Source of the DNA: Burkholderia savannae
Lineage (GTDB): Bacteria; Pseudomonadota; Gammaproteobacteria; Burkholderiales; Burkholderiaceae
Length of the DNA stretch: 64,000 bases
Assembly (NCBI RefSeq): GCF_001524445.2
Contig: NZ_CP013418.1
Coordinates: forward strand, 2,356,001-2,420,000
Direction of reading: 5' to 3'
Under the pieces are notes generated by a model, which did no database searches, was not told the origin of the DNA, and saw only the letters and a list, made by a program, of their open reading frames with translations. Below, in pieces: positions 1-8,998 of the stretch (position 1 is its first letter; every line of letters begins with the position of its first letter). Made by a program: the position numbers and the translations under genes.

Positions 1-114
1 GGATTCCCGACGGACGAATGCCCGATCGTCGTCGCCGCGGGCGTGCCGTTCGGGCATCCCGGCTCGACGAACCTGATGCGCATCGTCTGGCCGACCGAAA
101 TGACGCGACAATAG
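1..114 (+). CDS. pyruvate kinase, C-terminal fragment (5' end outside window)
   Basis: The frame is open from base 1 and stops at TAG 112-114, leaving 37 codons. The peptide contains IVVAAGVPFGHPGSTNLMRI, which matches the end of the pyruvate kinase C-terminal domain (a V-AG-P-G--G-TN---V pattern that helps form the allosteric pocket). Pyruvate kinase transfers phosphate from phosphoenolpyruvate to ADP. In Burkholderia a second pyruvate kinase often ends a glycerate/glyoxylate operon, and the CdaR-type regulator directly downstream fits that context, but the rest of the operon is not visible. The family call rests on a short tail only. Confidence 0.65.
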   Translation, partial: GFPTDECPIVVAAGVPFGHPGSTNLMRIVWPTEMTRQ

Positions 115-191
115 GCGTCGGGCCGGGCGCCGGCCCGCGGCCCGCCTGGCCGCCGGCTTTGCCGCCGTTCCCGCAACCCGACCTGACCGCC

Positions 192-1394
192 ATGATGATC
201 GATGCCCGGCTCGCGACTGAAATCGTCGCACGCACCGTCGAAGTGATGCCGTTCGACGTGAACGTGATGGACGCGCACGGCCTGATCCTGGCGAGCAGCG
301 ACGCGGCGCGCGTGGGCGAGATCCACGCGGGCGCGCAGCTCGCGCTGGCCCGCGCGCGCGCAGTCGAGATCGACGACGCGATGGCCGCGAACCTGAGCGG
401 CGTGCGGCCCGGCATCAATCTGCCGCTCAGCGTGCGCGGCAAGGTGTGCGGCGTGATCGGCGTCACCGGCGAGCCGGACGCGGTGCGCGGCTTCGGCGAG
501 CTGCTGCGCGTCACGGCGGAATTGATCCTCGAGCGCGAGCAGTTGACGGTCGAATTGCGCCGCAACGCGCGCCATCGGGAAGAGTTCGTTCTCCAGCTTC
601 TGAGGCGCACGGCCGCGTCCGCCGAGCTCGAAGCATGGGCCGACCGGCTCGGCATCGACGTGCGCGTCGCGCATGCGGCGATCGTGTGCCGCCTGAGCGG
701 CGTCGATGCGGACCCGGAGGCGGGCGTCGGCCAGATCGAGGCGATGCAGTCGCAGCTCGCGCACGAGTGGCCGCAGTTGCTGACCGCGAAGACGTCGTAT
801 CTGGAGCTCGTGATGTTCGATGCGATCGATGCGCGCGCGGCCCGCGACGGCGCGCTGGCGAAGCATGCCGGCAAGCGGCTCGCCGCGCTGGAGGGCACGC
901 TGCGCAAGGTCGCGACGCAGCCGTTCTCGCTCGCGCTCGGCATCGCGCTCGACGGGATCGACGGCTTCGAGCGTTCGTATCAGTGCGCGCTCGCGACGCT
1001 GCGCGTCGGCGCGGCCCGCGCGCCGCGGGAGAACACGTACTCGTACTACGAATTCGTGCTGCCCGTCTTGCTGTCGGCGCTGTCGCAAGGCTGGCAGGCG
1101 CAGCAGTTGCGCTTGCCGCTCACGCGCCTGCTTGCGCGCGAGCGGCGCTCCGGCGCGCTGCTCGACACGCTGAAGGCCTGGTACGCGAACGACGGCCACC
1201 CGAGCGCCACGGCCGAGGCGCTCGGCATTCATCGCAATACGCTCGATTACCGGCTGCAGCAGATCCGCGACGCGACGGGCCTCGATCTCGGCGCGATGGA
1301 CGATCGGCTCTGGCTGTACATCGCGCTGCAGACGACGGTGAGCCGCCGCGACGGTGATGAGGGCGGCGCAGGCGACGGACGTTCGGCGAGCTGA
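192..1394 (+). CDS. CdaR/PucR-family transcriptional regulator (sugar-diacid type)
   Basis: A 400-residue protein. Residues 1 to about 130 resemble the putative sugar-diacid recognition domain (start MMIDARLATEIV, then NVMDAHGLILASSD and LPLSVRGKVCGVIGVTG). The C-terminus is a PucR-type helix-turn-helix (SATAEALGIHRNTLDYRLQQI). E. coli CdaR activates glucarate, galactarate and glycerate genes in response to diacids or glycerate. The frame is open back to an ATG at 18, but that overlaps the upstream pyruvate kinase tail and adds a Pro/Arg-rich segment unlike the family, so the ATG at 192 (a second ATG follows at 195) is preferred. Given the upstream gene, it probably controls a glycerate/glycolate or sugar-acid operon to the left of the window. 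Confidence 0.8.
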   Translation: MMIDARLATEIVARTVEVMPFDVNVMDAHGLILASSDAARVGEIHAGAQLALARARAVEIDDAMAANLSGVRPGINLPLSVRGKVCGVIGVTGEPDAVRGFGELLRVTAELILEREQLTVELRRNARHREEFVLQLLRRTAASAELEAWADRLGIDVRVAHAAIVCRLSGVDADPEAGVGQIEAMQSQLAHEWPQLLTAKTSYLELVMFDAIDARAARDGALAKHAGKRLAALEGTLRKVATQPFSLALGIALDGIDGFERSYQCALATLRVGAARAPRENTYSYYEFVLPVLLSALSQGWQAQQLRLPLTRLLARERRSGALLDTLKAWYANDGHPSATAEALGIHRNTLDYRLQQIRDATGLDLGAMDDRLWLYIALQTTVSRRDGDEGGAGDGRSAS

Positions 1395-2421
1395 TCGGCG
1401 GCAAGCCGCACGGCATCGATCGATCCGGGGCGCACGCGGCGCGCACGTGGCCGCACCTTCGCATGCGCGTTCCGTGCGCTCACCGCGCTTCCTGCACGCT
1501 GTCGAACGGCGCGCGCAACCCCGTTGTCGTCCCATTGTCACCTAATTTCCCGCCGCGTCCGCCTTGCCCGCGTTTCCGGGCGTCTCGCGCTTACCGAACC
1601 ACCCGTTGCTCGATTTTCTGAAATATCCGTAAATGATACGGATATTTTTTTGAAATTTTCCGATTATAAATATCGTGCGCGCATGTCGTGTTTGGGAGAT
1701 ATATGTCGCCGAATTGAGCGGAATGATTTCGTGCAAATGAACGGATCGACCGATTGGTTTGGAGTCTTATGAATTTCGCGAGAAACTTCGATTTTTAACA
1801 AATACTTTCGTGCGAATCGCATTCAAACATCGCACGATTTATCGTAGACTTCGTTCCGTTCCAATCGTCAAGATTAATACGGGAACGTCGTCGCTGCAGC
1901 TCCCGGTGTTTCATCGAGACGACGAATGTTCCCTGTTTCGCTTCAATGTTGCTCGCTTGAACCGGCGCCGGCGCATCGACGGCGCCGGAGCACCGATGAT
2001 CGGCCGATTGCCCGCAGCGTCTCGCCGGTTGTCGAGCTGTAAATCGTTCTCGCGCGGCCAATGAATGGCGTCGATCATTGGCGCGCGGAAAACAATCGAT
2101 TCGTTCCGCATCTTTCATCAAAGCAATCCAGGGATTATTCCGGGAATCCGGTTCATTGGCGCGCCTGATTTGAAATGAGTCGAGCATTTCGGATCGCAGC
2201 GGCGGCCATTGTCGGAAATCGCCCGAACAATCCCGCCTTTGCCGGGAGATCGGCCGATTCGTCTCATGCAGTCGAGTGTCAATCGGCCGCCGATCCTTTC
2301 TTCGGAAAGCCGGCGGCCAGTCAGGTAGGGATTCACCCTGCAATCGTCAATCGACGCGTCCGCGCGGACACGCACGGGCGGTCGTTCATCAATTGCGCCA
2401 CAAGCATGGAGTGCCTGCACC
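1395..2421. other. 1-kb gene-free, AT-richer spacer
   Basis: No convincing gene. From about 1600 to 2170 the base composition is clearly more AT-rich than the surrounding genes. A perfect AT-rich hairpin lies at 1621-1647. The region probably holds the promoter of the A-T-TE operon starting at 2422, but I could not assign -35/-10 boxes with confidence. The composition shift next to a biosynthetic operon is compatible with horizontal acquisition. Confidence 0.6.
1621..1651 (+). terminator. AT-rich perfect hairpin with T-run (terminator-like or operator)
   Basis: Arms AAATATCCGT (1621-1630) and ACGGATATTT (1638-1647) are perfect inverted repeats around a 7-nt loop, followed by T residues to 1651. 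It lies 230 bp after the CdaR-like gene. The stem has few G-C pairs, so termination would be weak; a regulator-binding palindrome for the downstream operon is an equal alternative. Confidence 0.4.
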
Positions 2422-5229
2422 ATGACGACATCCACCCTCGATTCGCCGCGCCTTTCCGAACACGAATCGCGCGTTCCTTCGCCGCAAAACGCCGCCGACC
2501 TGCTGTTGCGCGCCGCGCGGCTGCATCCGCACACGGGCGTTCGCTTCGTTGCCGCGGAGTCCGAAGAAAATGGCACGTTCCTGACGTATCCCGAGCTGCT
2601 GGACGAGGCGCGCCGCATTCTGGGCGGCCTGCGGGCGCGCGGCTATCGCTCCGGGATGAAGGTCGCGCTGCTGCTCGAGCACGCAAACGATTTCATCCCG
2701 GCGTTCTGGGCCTGCACGCTGGGCGGATTCGTGCCGTGCCCGCTCGTGCCGATCCGCAACGATCCCGAGCGCTGGGCGAAGCACCTCGCGCACGTCGACG
2801 CGCTGCTCGACCATCCGCTTCTCGTCACCACCGAGGCGCTGAAGAACGATTTGCCGAGCGGCGCGTTCGCGGTCAACCTGAACGCGCTGCGCGCGGGGAC
2901 ACCCGACGAGTCGGTTCATGTCGCGCAGCCTGCGGACCCCGCCGTCTTCGTGCTCACGTCCGGCTCCACGGGCAATTCGAAGGCGGTCGTGCTCACGCAC
3001 GGCAACCTGCTCGCGTCGATGGCGGGCAAGAACGATCGCCAGCAGCTCACCCGCGCGGACGTCACGTTCAACTGGATTTCGTTCGATCACGTCGCCGCGC
3101 TGCTGGAAGCGCATCTGCTGCCGCTCTACGTCGGCGCGGTGCAGCTTCACGTCGAATCCGCGGCGATCCTGACCGATCCGCTCAGGTTCCTGCATCTCAT
3201 CAGCCGCTATCGCGTCACGATGACGTTCTCGCCGAACTTTCTGTTCGGGCAACTGAACGCCGCGCTCGAATCGATGGGCGACGAAGCGTTCAACGCGTTG
3301 CGCCGCAAGCTGGATCTGTCGTCGCTGCGGCATGTCGTCTCGGGCGGCGAAGCGATCGTGGTCGCGACCGGGCAGCGCTTCCTCGATCTGCTCGCGCCGT
3401 GCGGGCTCGCTCGCGATGCGCTGTGGCCGGCCTTCGGCATGACCGAGACGTGCGCCGGCTCCGTGTATTCGCGTGAGTTTCCGCAAGGCGACGCCGGCCG
3501 CGAATTCGCGTCGCTCGGCCTGCCGGTTCTCGGGCTGCAGATGCGCATCGCGGACGACCGCAACAACGTGCTGCCGGACGGCGAGACGGGCGAGTTCCAG
3601 TTGCGCGGCCCGATGATCTTCCATCGCTATCACAACAACGCCGAAGCGACGCGCACGGCGTTCACCGACGACGGCTGGTTCCGCACCGGCGATCTCGGGC
3701 GCATCGAGCGCGGCCGGCTCTCGCTCGTCGGCCGCAGCAAGGACAGCATCATCGTCAACGGCGTCAACTACTTCAGCCACGAGCTGGAAACGACGCTCGA
3801 AGAGCTGGACGGCATCAAGCGCTCGTTCGTCGCGGCATTCCCGACGCGCGGCGCGGGCGACGAATCCGAGCAGCTCGTCGTGACGTTCACGCCGTCCTTT
3901 CCGCTCGACGACGAAGACGAGCTGTATCGGCTGATCATCGCGATCCGCAACAGCACGATCCTGCTGTGGGGCTTCCGGCCCGCACTGATCCTGCCGCTGC
4001 CGGAAGACGAATTTCCGAAGACGAGCCTCGGCAAGACCCAGCGCACCATCATGCGCAAGCGTCTCGAAGCGGGCGGCTACGACGGCTACAAGGCGTGCGC
4101 CGCGGATCTCGCGAACCGGCAGATGGGCGGCTACGTCGCGCCCGAGGGCGAGACCGAGGCGGCGGTCGCCGCGATCTTCGCGCAGATGTTCCAGGTCGAG
4201 CCCGACGCGATCAGCGCGACCGCGAGCTTCTTCGATCTCGGCGGCACCTCGCTCGACATCCTCAAGCTGAAGCGGCACGTGGAGCAGCGGCTTGCCGTTG
4301 TCGATCTGCCGATCGTGACGATTCTCCAGAATCCGACCGTGCGCGCGCTGGCCGCGCGTCTCGCGCCGGGCAAGCGCGTGACGGCGGGCGAATACGACCC
4401 GGTCGTGCCGCTCCAGCTCACGGGCGCCAAGACGCCGCTCTTCTGCGTGCATCCCGGCGTCGGCGAGGTGCTCGTGTTCGTCAATCTCGCGAAATACTTC
4501 GTCAACGAGCGCCCGTTCTACGCGTTGCGCGCGCGCGGCTTCAACGAAGGCGAGACGTACTTCTCCCGCTTCGACGAGATGGTGAACGTGTACGTCGATG
4601 CGATCCGCCGGCGGCAGCCGCACGGGCCATACGCGGTGGCCGGCTATTCGTACGGCGGCGCGGTCGCGTTCGAAATCGCGAAGGTGCTCGAATCGCAGGG
4701 CGAGCGCGTGGATTTCGTCGGCAGCTTCAACCTGCCGCCGCACATCAAGTACCGGATGGACGAGCTCGACGAAGTGGAGGGCGCGGTCAACCTCGCGTTC
4801 TTCCTGTCGCTGATCGACAAGCAGCAGTCGCTCACGTTGCCGTCGCAATTGCGCGCCGCGATGCCCGAGCAGGACCCGCTCGCGTACCTGATCGACAACG
4901 CGCCGCCCGGCCGGCTCGCCGAGCTCGACCTGGATCTGCCGAAGTTCCGCGCCTGGGCGGGGCTCGCGCAATCGCTGCTGACGCTGGGGCGTTCGTACGC
5001 GCCGTCCGGCGACGTGGCGTCGATGTCGATCTTCTATGCGATTCCGCTGCGCGGCACCAAGGAAGACTGGCTGAACAAGGAGCTGCGCCGGTGGGACGAG
5101 TTCACGCGTGCGCCGAATCGCTACATCGACGTGGCGGGCGAGCACTACACGCTGATGGGGCCGGCGCACGTCGCGACGTTCCAGGCGGTGCTGCGGGCCG
5201 AGCTCGACCGCGCGCTCGGCGGCAAATGA
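2422..5229 (+). CDS. A-T-TE NRPS-like synthetase, probable aryl-pyruvate dimerising enzyme (furanone/quinone type)
   Basis: A 935-residue protein with three domains and no condensation domain. The adenylation domain spans about 25-560, with phosphate loop LTSGSTGNSKAVVLTH at 178-193. The carrier domain spans about 575-650, with FFDLGGTSLD and pantetheinyl Ser610. The thioesterase spans about 670-930, with nucleophile motif GYSYGG (Ser743) and a likely catalytic His908. This A-T-TE order and length match RalA of Ralstonia (ralfuranone) and the fungal atromentin, TdiA and GreA synthetases, which activate aryl-pyruvates and join two of them by thioesterase-driven carbon-carbon bond formation. 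The NWISFDHVAALLEAHL stretch resembles what I remember of those enzymes, but I could not align it. GGAG at 2408-2411 supports the ATG at 2422. It is first of four co-directional genes with tailoring functions. The substrate is inferred, not read from a specificity code. Confidence 0.82.
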   Translation: MTTSTLDSPRLSEHESRVPSPQNAADLLLRAARLHPHTGVRFVAAESEENGTFLTYPELLDEARRILGGLRARGYRSGMKVALLLEHANDFIPAFWACTLGGFVPCPLVPIRNDPERWAKHLAHVDALLDHPLLVTTEALKNDLPSGAFAVNLNALRAGTPDESVHVAQPADPAVFVLTSGSTGNSKAVVLTHGNLLASMAGKNDRQQLTRADVTFNWISFDHVAALLEAHLLPLYVGAVQLHVESAAILTDPLRFLHLISRYRVTMTFSPNFLFGQLNAALESMGDEAFNALRRKLDLSSLRHVVSGGEAIVVATGQRFLDLLAPCGLARDALWPAFGMTETCAGSVYSREFPQGDAGREFASLGLPVLGLQMRIADDRNNVLPDGETGEFQLRGPMIFHRYHNNAEATRTAFTDDGWFRTGDLGRIERGRLSLVGRSKDSIIVNGVNYFSHELETTLEELDGIKRSFVAAFPTRGAGDESEQLVVTFTPSFPLDDEDELYRLIIAIRNSTILLWGFRPALILPLPEDEFPKTSLGKTQRTIMRKRLEAGGYDGYKACAADLANRQMGGYVAPEGETEAAVAAIFAQMFQVEPDAISATASFFDLGGTSLDILKLKRHVEQRLAVVDLPIVTILQNPTVRALAARLAPGKRVTAGEYDPVVPLQLTGAKTPLFCVHPGVGEVLVFVNLAKYFVNERPFYALRARGFNEGETYFSRFDEMVNVYVDAIRRRQPHGPYAVAGYSYGGAVAFEIAKVLESQGERVDFVGSFNLPPHIKYRMDELDEVEGAVNLAFFLSLIDKQQSLTLPSQLRAAMPEQDPLAYLIDNAPPGRLAELDLDLPKFRAWAGLAQSLLTLGRSYAPSGDVASMSIFYAIPLRGTKEDWLNKELRRWDEFTRAPNRYIDVAGEHYTLMGPAHVATFQAVLRAELDRALGGK

Positions 5230-5268
5230 CCGGCGTCTCATGTCACGGATGACCAAGGGGAGAGGCTC

Positions 5269-6246
5269 ATGACTGTGTCAGGCAACGACAAGCGTGGCGA
5301 CGCGAAGCAGACGCGAGCGAAGCGGAAGATCTTGATCACGGGCGCGACCGGCCAGGTCGCGCGGCCCGTCGCCGAAGCGCTGGCGGCGGAGGACGAAGTA
5401 TGGGCGATCGGCCGCTTCGGCGACGCGAGCGTCGAGGACGCGTTGCGCGCGAAGGGCGTCAACACGCGGCGGTGGGACATGGAGCGCGACACGCTCGACG
5501 GCCTGCCCGACGACTTCACGCACGTGCTGCACGCCGCGGTCAGGCGCGGCGAGGACGGCGATTTCGAGAAGGCGATCGAAATCAACACGGTCGCCACCGG
5601 CCGCCTGATGACGCATTGCCGCCACGCCGAATCGTTCATCTACGTGTCGAGCGGCAGCCTGTACGCGCGGCAGGCGCTCGACCATCCGTATGCGGAGACG
5701 GACCCGCTGAACGGCGTCGCGCACTGGCTGCCCGCGTACCCGATCGTCAAGATATCGTGCGAAGGCGTCGTACGCGCGTTCTCGGCCGTGCTCGGCCTGC
5801 CGGCCGTGATCGCGCGTCTGAACGTCGCGTACGGCCCGTACGGGCACGGCGGCGTGCCGGTGCTGCTGTACCGGCAACTGCTCGCCGGCAAGCCGATTCC
5901 GGTTCCGCGCGAAGGCCAGAACTGGGCGTCGCTGATCCACACCGACGATCTCGTCCGGCAGGTGCCGCTGCTGTGGGATGCGGCGAGCTCGCCCGCACTC
6001 GTGCTGAACTGGGGCGGCGACGACGCCGTCGGCATTCAGGACTGCATGCAGTACGTCGCGGACATCACGGGCGTCGACGCGCGTTTCGAGCGCGGCGACG
6101 TGACGCGCGAAACCTATGCGTTCGACAACACGAAGCGGCGCGCGCTGATTGGCGACTGCGGCGTGCACTGGAAGGAGGGCGTGCGCCGGACGATCGAAAC
6201 GCACTTCCCCGGAGCGGTGAAGACGCACCCGGCCGTGCAGCCCTGA
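5269..6246 (+). CDS. NAD(P)-dependent epimerase/dehydratase (extended SDR)
   Basis: A 325-residue extended short-chain dehydrogenase. The Rossmann motif is GATGQVARP near residue 25. The active site has SSGSLY followed by YPIVK, the YxxxK catalytic pair, near residue 160. A strong ribosome site (aaggggagaggctc) precedes the ATG, and the gene starts 39 bp after the A-T-TE synthetase. In this operon it most likely reduces or epimerises the synthetase product (for example a keto group of a furanone or quinone), though the family also acts on nucleotide sugars. The exact reaction cannot be told from sequence. Confidence 0.78.
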   Translation: MTVSGNDKRGDAKQTRAKRKILITGATGQVARPVAEALAAEDEVWAIGRFGDASVEDALRAKGVNTRRWDMERDTLDGLPDDFTHVLHAAVRRGEDGDFEKAIEINTVATGRLMTHCRHAESFIYVSSGSLYARQALDHPYAETDPLNGVAHWLPAYPIVKISCEGVVRAFSAVLGLPAVIARLNVAYGPYGHGGVPVLLYRQLLAGKPIPVPREGQNWASLIHTDDLVRQVPLLWDAASSPALVLNWGGDDAVGIQDCMQYVADITGVDARFERGDVTRETYAFDNTKRRALIGDCGVHWKEGVRRTIETHFPGAVKTHPAVQP

Positions 6247-6270
6247 CGCGCGACACAGGAGAAATAACCG

Positions 6271-6666
6271 ATGTCGACCAACATGCAGACCGTGCGGGCC
6301 TCGTACGAGGCTTTCCATCGCCGCGACCTGCCCGGCGTGCTCGCCGCGCTCGCGCCGGACGTGCTGTGGACCCACCCGGACGGCATGGGCCCGTACGGGC
6401 TCGGCGGAACGAAGCGGGGCCACGACGAAGTGATCGCCTTCATCAGGCACGTGCCGACGCACATCGCCGAGATGCGGCTTGCGCCGGAGGAGTTCATCGA
6501 ATCCGGCGACCGGATCGTCGTGCTCGGCACGCGCGGCGTCACCGCCGTCAACGGGCGCAGCGCGACGCTGAAGTTCGTGCACGTGTGGAAGTTCGTGAAC
6601 GGCAAGGCGGTCACGTTCGAAGATCATTTCGACACGGCGGAAATGATCAAGCTGATCACGGCTTGA
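6271..6666 (+). CDS. SnoaL/NTF2-like protein
   Basis: A 131-residue single-domain protein (QTVRASYEAFHRRDLPGVLA at the start, DHFDTAEMI near the end) with the alpha+beta cone fold typical of the SnoaL-like and ketosteroid-isomerase-like families. Members catalyse cyclisation, isomerisation or dehydration of small molecules, or simply bind ligands. It follows the SDR by 24 bp with an AGGAGAAATAACCG ribosome site, so it belongs to the same operon. A tailoring or cyclase-like role on the A-T-TE product is plausible; the reaction is not predictable. Confidence 0.72.
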   Translation: MSTNMQTVRASYEAFHRRDLPGVLAALAPDVLWTHPDGMGPYGLGGTKRGHDEVIAFIRHVPTHIAEMRLAPEEFIESGDRIVVLGTRGVTAVNGRSATLKFVHVWKFVNGKAVTFEDHFDTAEMIKLITA

Positions 6667-6781
6667 TCGTCCCGGCTCGCGCGGGCGGCGGCGCGTGCCG
6701 TCGGCCCGCGTCGGTTCGCCGCGCGGCCGCGCGAGACCAGGGCGACGAGCACATTCCCATTTCGAAACAAGGAGAAGCTTC

Positions 6782-7807
6782 ATGGCGAAAGTGGATGCGA
6801 GCCCGGCGCCGCACACCGCGATATTGCAGATGATCATCGGCAAATGGCACGCGCAGGCGCTGTACGTCGCGGCCGAGCTGGGCATTGCCGATCTGCTGGC
6901 GGAGAAGGAACGGACGGCGGCCGAGCTGGCCGCCGCGACGGACACTCATCCGGAAGCGCTATATCGCGTGCTGCGCGCACTCGGCGATCTGGGCGTTTTC
7001 GTCGAAGGGGACGGGCGGCGTTTCAGCAACAGCCCGCTCGGCGAAACGCTGCGGTGCGACGTGCCGGGCTCGATGCGCGGGTTCGCGCGCATGGCGGGCA
7101 TGGACGTGGGCTGGAAGGCGTGGGGCGGGCTGCTCTACAGCGTGAAGACCGGCCGAAGCGCGTTCGAGCACGTAGTGGGCGGGCCGGGCTTCGAATACAT
7201 CGATTCGCACCCGGAGGTCGCGCAGATCGTCAACGACGCGATGACGAGCGTCAGCGAACTCGAATCGCCGCCGGTGGCGCGCGCGTACGATTTCTCCGGA
7301 GCCCGAACGATCGTCGACGTCGGCGGCGGTCACGGCCTGCTGCTGGCGACGCTGCTCGCCGCGAATCCGCACGCAAGAGGCGTGCTCTTCGAGCTGCCGC
7401 ATGCTTGCGACGGCGCGCGGCGGCTGTTCGCGAAGCACGGGCTGACCGACAGGGTCGAGGTGGTCGCGGGCGACGCGAGCAAGTCGGTCGACGCGCAGGG
7501 CGACGTCTACGTGATGAAGCACGTCATCTGCGATTGGGACGACGAACAGGCGATCCGGATCATGACGAACTGCGCGGAAGCGATGCCGTCGGGAGGCAAG
7601 CTTCTGCTCGTGGAGGCCGTGCTCACGCCGCCCGGCGAGCCGCATTTCGCGAAGCTCCACGATCTGGAAATGCTCATCATGAGCTCGGGCGGGCATGCGC
7701 GCACGGCCGGCGACTACCGGCGGCTCTATGAGGCGGCCGGATTGTCGATGACGGCCGTTCATCCGACCGAAGGCATGCATAGCGTCATCGAGGGCGTCAA
7801 ACGGTGA
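6782..7807 (+). CDS. SAM-dependent O-methyltransferase (COMT-like)
   Basis: A 341-residue methyltransferase. The N-terminal winged-helix dimerisation domain (about 10-100; HAQALYVAAELGIADLLA) is followed by an O-methyltransferase domain with the SAM motif VDVGGGHGLLLATLL near residue 180 and MKHVICDWDDEQA near residue 245, where the catalytic His of the family lies. It is like plant COMT and actinobacterial polyketide O-methyltransferases. The ATG at 6782 is chosen because AAGGAGAAGCTT precedes it; the frame runs on upstream to 6695. It is last of the A-T-TE operon, so it probably methylates a hydroxyl of the furanone/quinone-type product. A hairpin follows 8 nt after the stop. Confidence 0.85.
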   Translation: MAKVDASPAPHTAILQMIIGKWHAQALYVAAELGIADLLAEKERTAAELAAATDTHPEALYRVLRALGDLGVFVEGDGRRFSNSPLGETLRCDVPGSMRGFARMAGMDVGWKAWGGLLYSVKTGRSAFEHVVGGPGFEYIDSHPEVAQIVNDAMTSVSELESPPVARAYDFSGARTIVDVGGGHGLLLATLLAANPHARGVLFELPHACDGARRLFAKHGLTDRVEVVAGDASKSVDAQGDVYVMKHVICDWDDEQAIRIMTNCAEAMPSGGKLLLVEAVLTPPGEPHFAKLHDLEMLIMSSGGHARTAGDYRRLYEAAGLSMTAVHPTEGMHSVIEGVKR

Positions 7808-8185
7808 CGCGGGCGGCAGGGCACGCCGATCGGCGGCGCGCCCTGCCTTGCCGCGCCGCGCCTTGCCTCGTCGCCGTGACGTCCGCCGACGAGGATTCGC
7901 GCCCGACGGCCGATGGCATGTTCACGCGCGCGCATCCGGCGCGCGGCGATCGACCGGATCGGGGCGGCGCCGCGCGCAGGCTCGGCGGCGAACGGCGATC
8001 GCCGGGCCCGACGCCGCGGACACAGCGTTCATGTCGCACCGATTGGCCGCCGCGCGCACGGAAAGGAACGGGCGGCAACGATCGATGCGCGCGCGGCGCA
8101 CGTTCGCCTTCGCGCGCGGCGCGTCGCGCGATGCATCGAAGCCGCCCGCCGCGCCGCGCGAGTTGCGCGAGTCGCGCCAATCCCG
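7808..8185. other. Spacer between convergent operons
   Basis: Very GC-rich, with no gene I can support. It contains the hairpin at 7815-7847 and separates the + strand biosynthetic operon from the 3' end of the phn transport genes on the minus strand. Confidence 0.6.
7815..7847 (+). terminator. Strong GC hairpin ending the A-T-TE operon
   Basis: GGCAGGGC (7815-7822) pairs with GCCCTGCC (7840-7847). The loop holds a further self-complementary CGCCGATCGGCG. It starts 8 nt after the methyltransferase stop. There is no clear T-run, so termination efficiency is uncertain. Confidence 0.5.
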
Positions 8186-8998
8186 TCAAGTCACCTTGCC
8201 GCGCAGATAAGCCGACAGGTGTTCGGCTCCCGTCACGAGAAAGAACGTGATGATCAGCAGCAGCGACACGGTCTGATACTGGAACAGATTCATCGCGGTC
8301 AGCAGATGAAAGCCGATGCCGCCCGCGCCGACGAAGCCGAGCACGAGCGACGAACGCAGGTTCTCGTCGAAGCGGTACAGCGCGATGCCGAGCAGCGACG
8401 GCAGCACGCCCGGCACGACGGCATGCGTGAAGACCTGCAGGCGGCTCGCGCCCGTGAGCGTCAGCGCTTCGACAGGGCCCATGTCCATGTCCTCGATGAC
8501 TTCCGAGAAAAGCCGCCCGAGCATGCCGACCGAATGCACGGCCAGCGCGAGCGCGCCCGGGAACGGGCCGAGGCCGACCGCCGTCACGAACAGCAACGCC
8601 CACACGAGATCCGGCACGACCCGCGTGACGCCGATCAGCGAGCGCGCGGCAAGGTACAGCGGCCGCGCCGGTGTGACGTTGGCGGCGGCGAGAATCGCGA
8701 GCGGAAACGCGAAGACGACGCCGCAGACGGTGCCGAACATCGCGACGTCCACCGTCTCGATCACCGCCCACAGGCTCGATTCGAGCTTGCCGAAGTCGGG
8801 CGGCATCGATCGCGACAGGATGTCGAGCATGCCGTGCACGCCGGTGACGAGATCCTGGGGGCGCGCCTCGACGACATAACAGGCCTGCGCGAACAGCGCG
8901 ACGCCGAGCAGCGCCGCGACGAACAGGGCGGCGGGCCGCGCCTCGCGCGCGCCCGGCCGCGGCGCGCAGCGCACGCTGTGGTTCATCGTATGGCTCAT
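8186..8998 (-). CDS. phnE: Phosphonate ABC transporter permease PhnE
   Basis: A 270-residue inner-membrane protein with several hydrophobic segments (AALFVAALLGVALFAQACY near residue 30, then four or five more) and the permease coupling region SEVIEDMDMGPVEALTLTGAS, followed by FDENLRSSLVLGFVGAGGIG, typical of PhnE. With PhnC and PhnD it imports phosphonates across the inner membrane. The start at 8998 overlaps the phnC stop by ATGA, so translation is coupled. It is last in the minus-strand phn operon. The frame is open far upstream, but that part is antisense to phnC. Confidence 0.92.
   Translation of the reverse strand: MSHTMNHSVRCAPRPGAREARPAALFVAALLGVALFAQACYVVEARPQDLVTGVHGMLDILSRSMPPDFGKLESSLWAVIETVDVAMFGTVCGVVFAFPLAILAAANVTPARPLYLAARSLIGVTRVVPDLVWALLFVTAVGLGPFPGALALAVHSVGMLGRLFSEVIEDMDMGPVEALTLTGASRLQVFTHAVVPGVLPSLLGIALYRFDENLRSSLVLGFVGAGGIGFHLLTAMNLFQYQTVSLLLIITFFLVTGAEHLSAYLRGKVT

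Noticed and set aside
2389..5256. A 955-codon open frame on the minus strand opposite the A-T-TE gene
   Set aside because: It is an antisense shadow typical of GC-rich third positions; Arg/Glu/His-rich, no domain, and the + strand gene is unambiguous.
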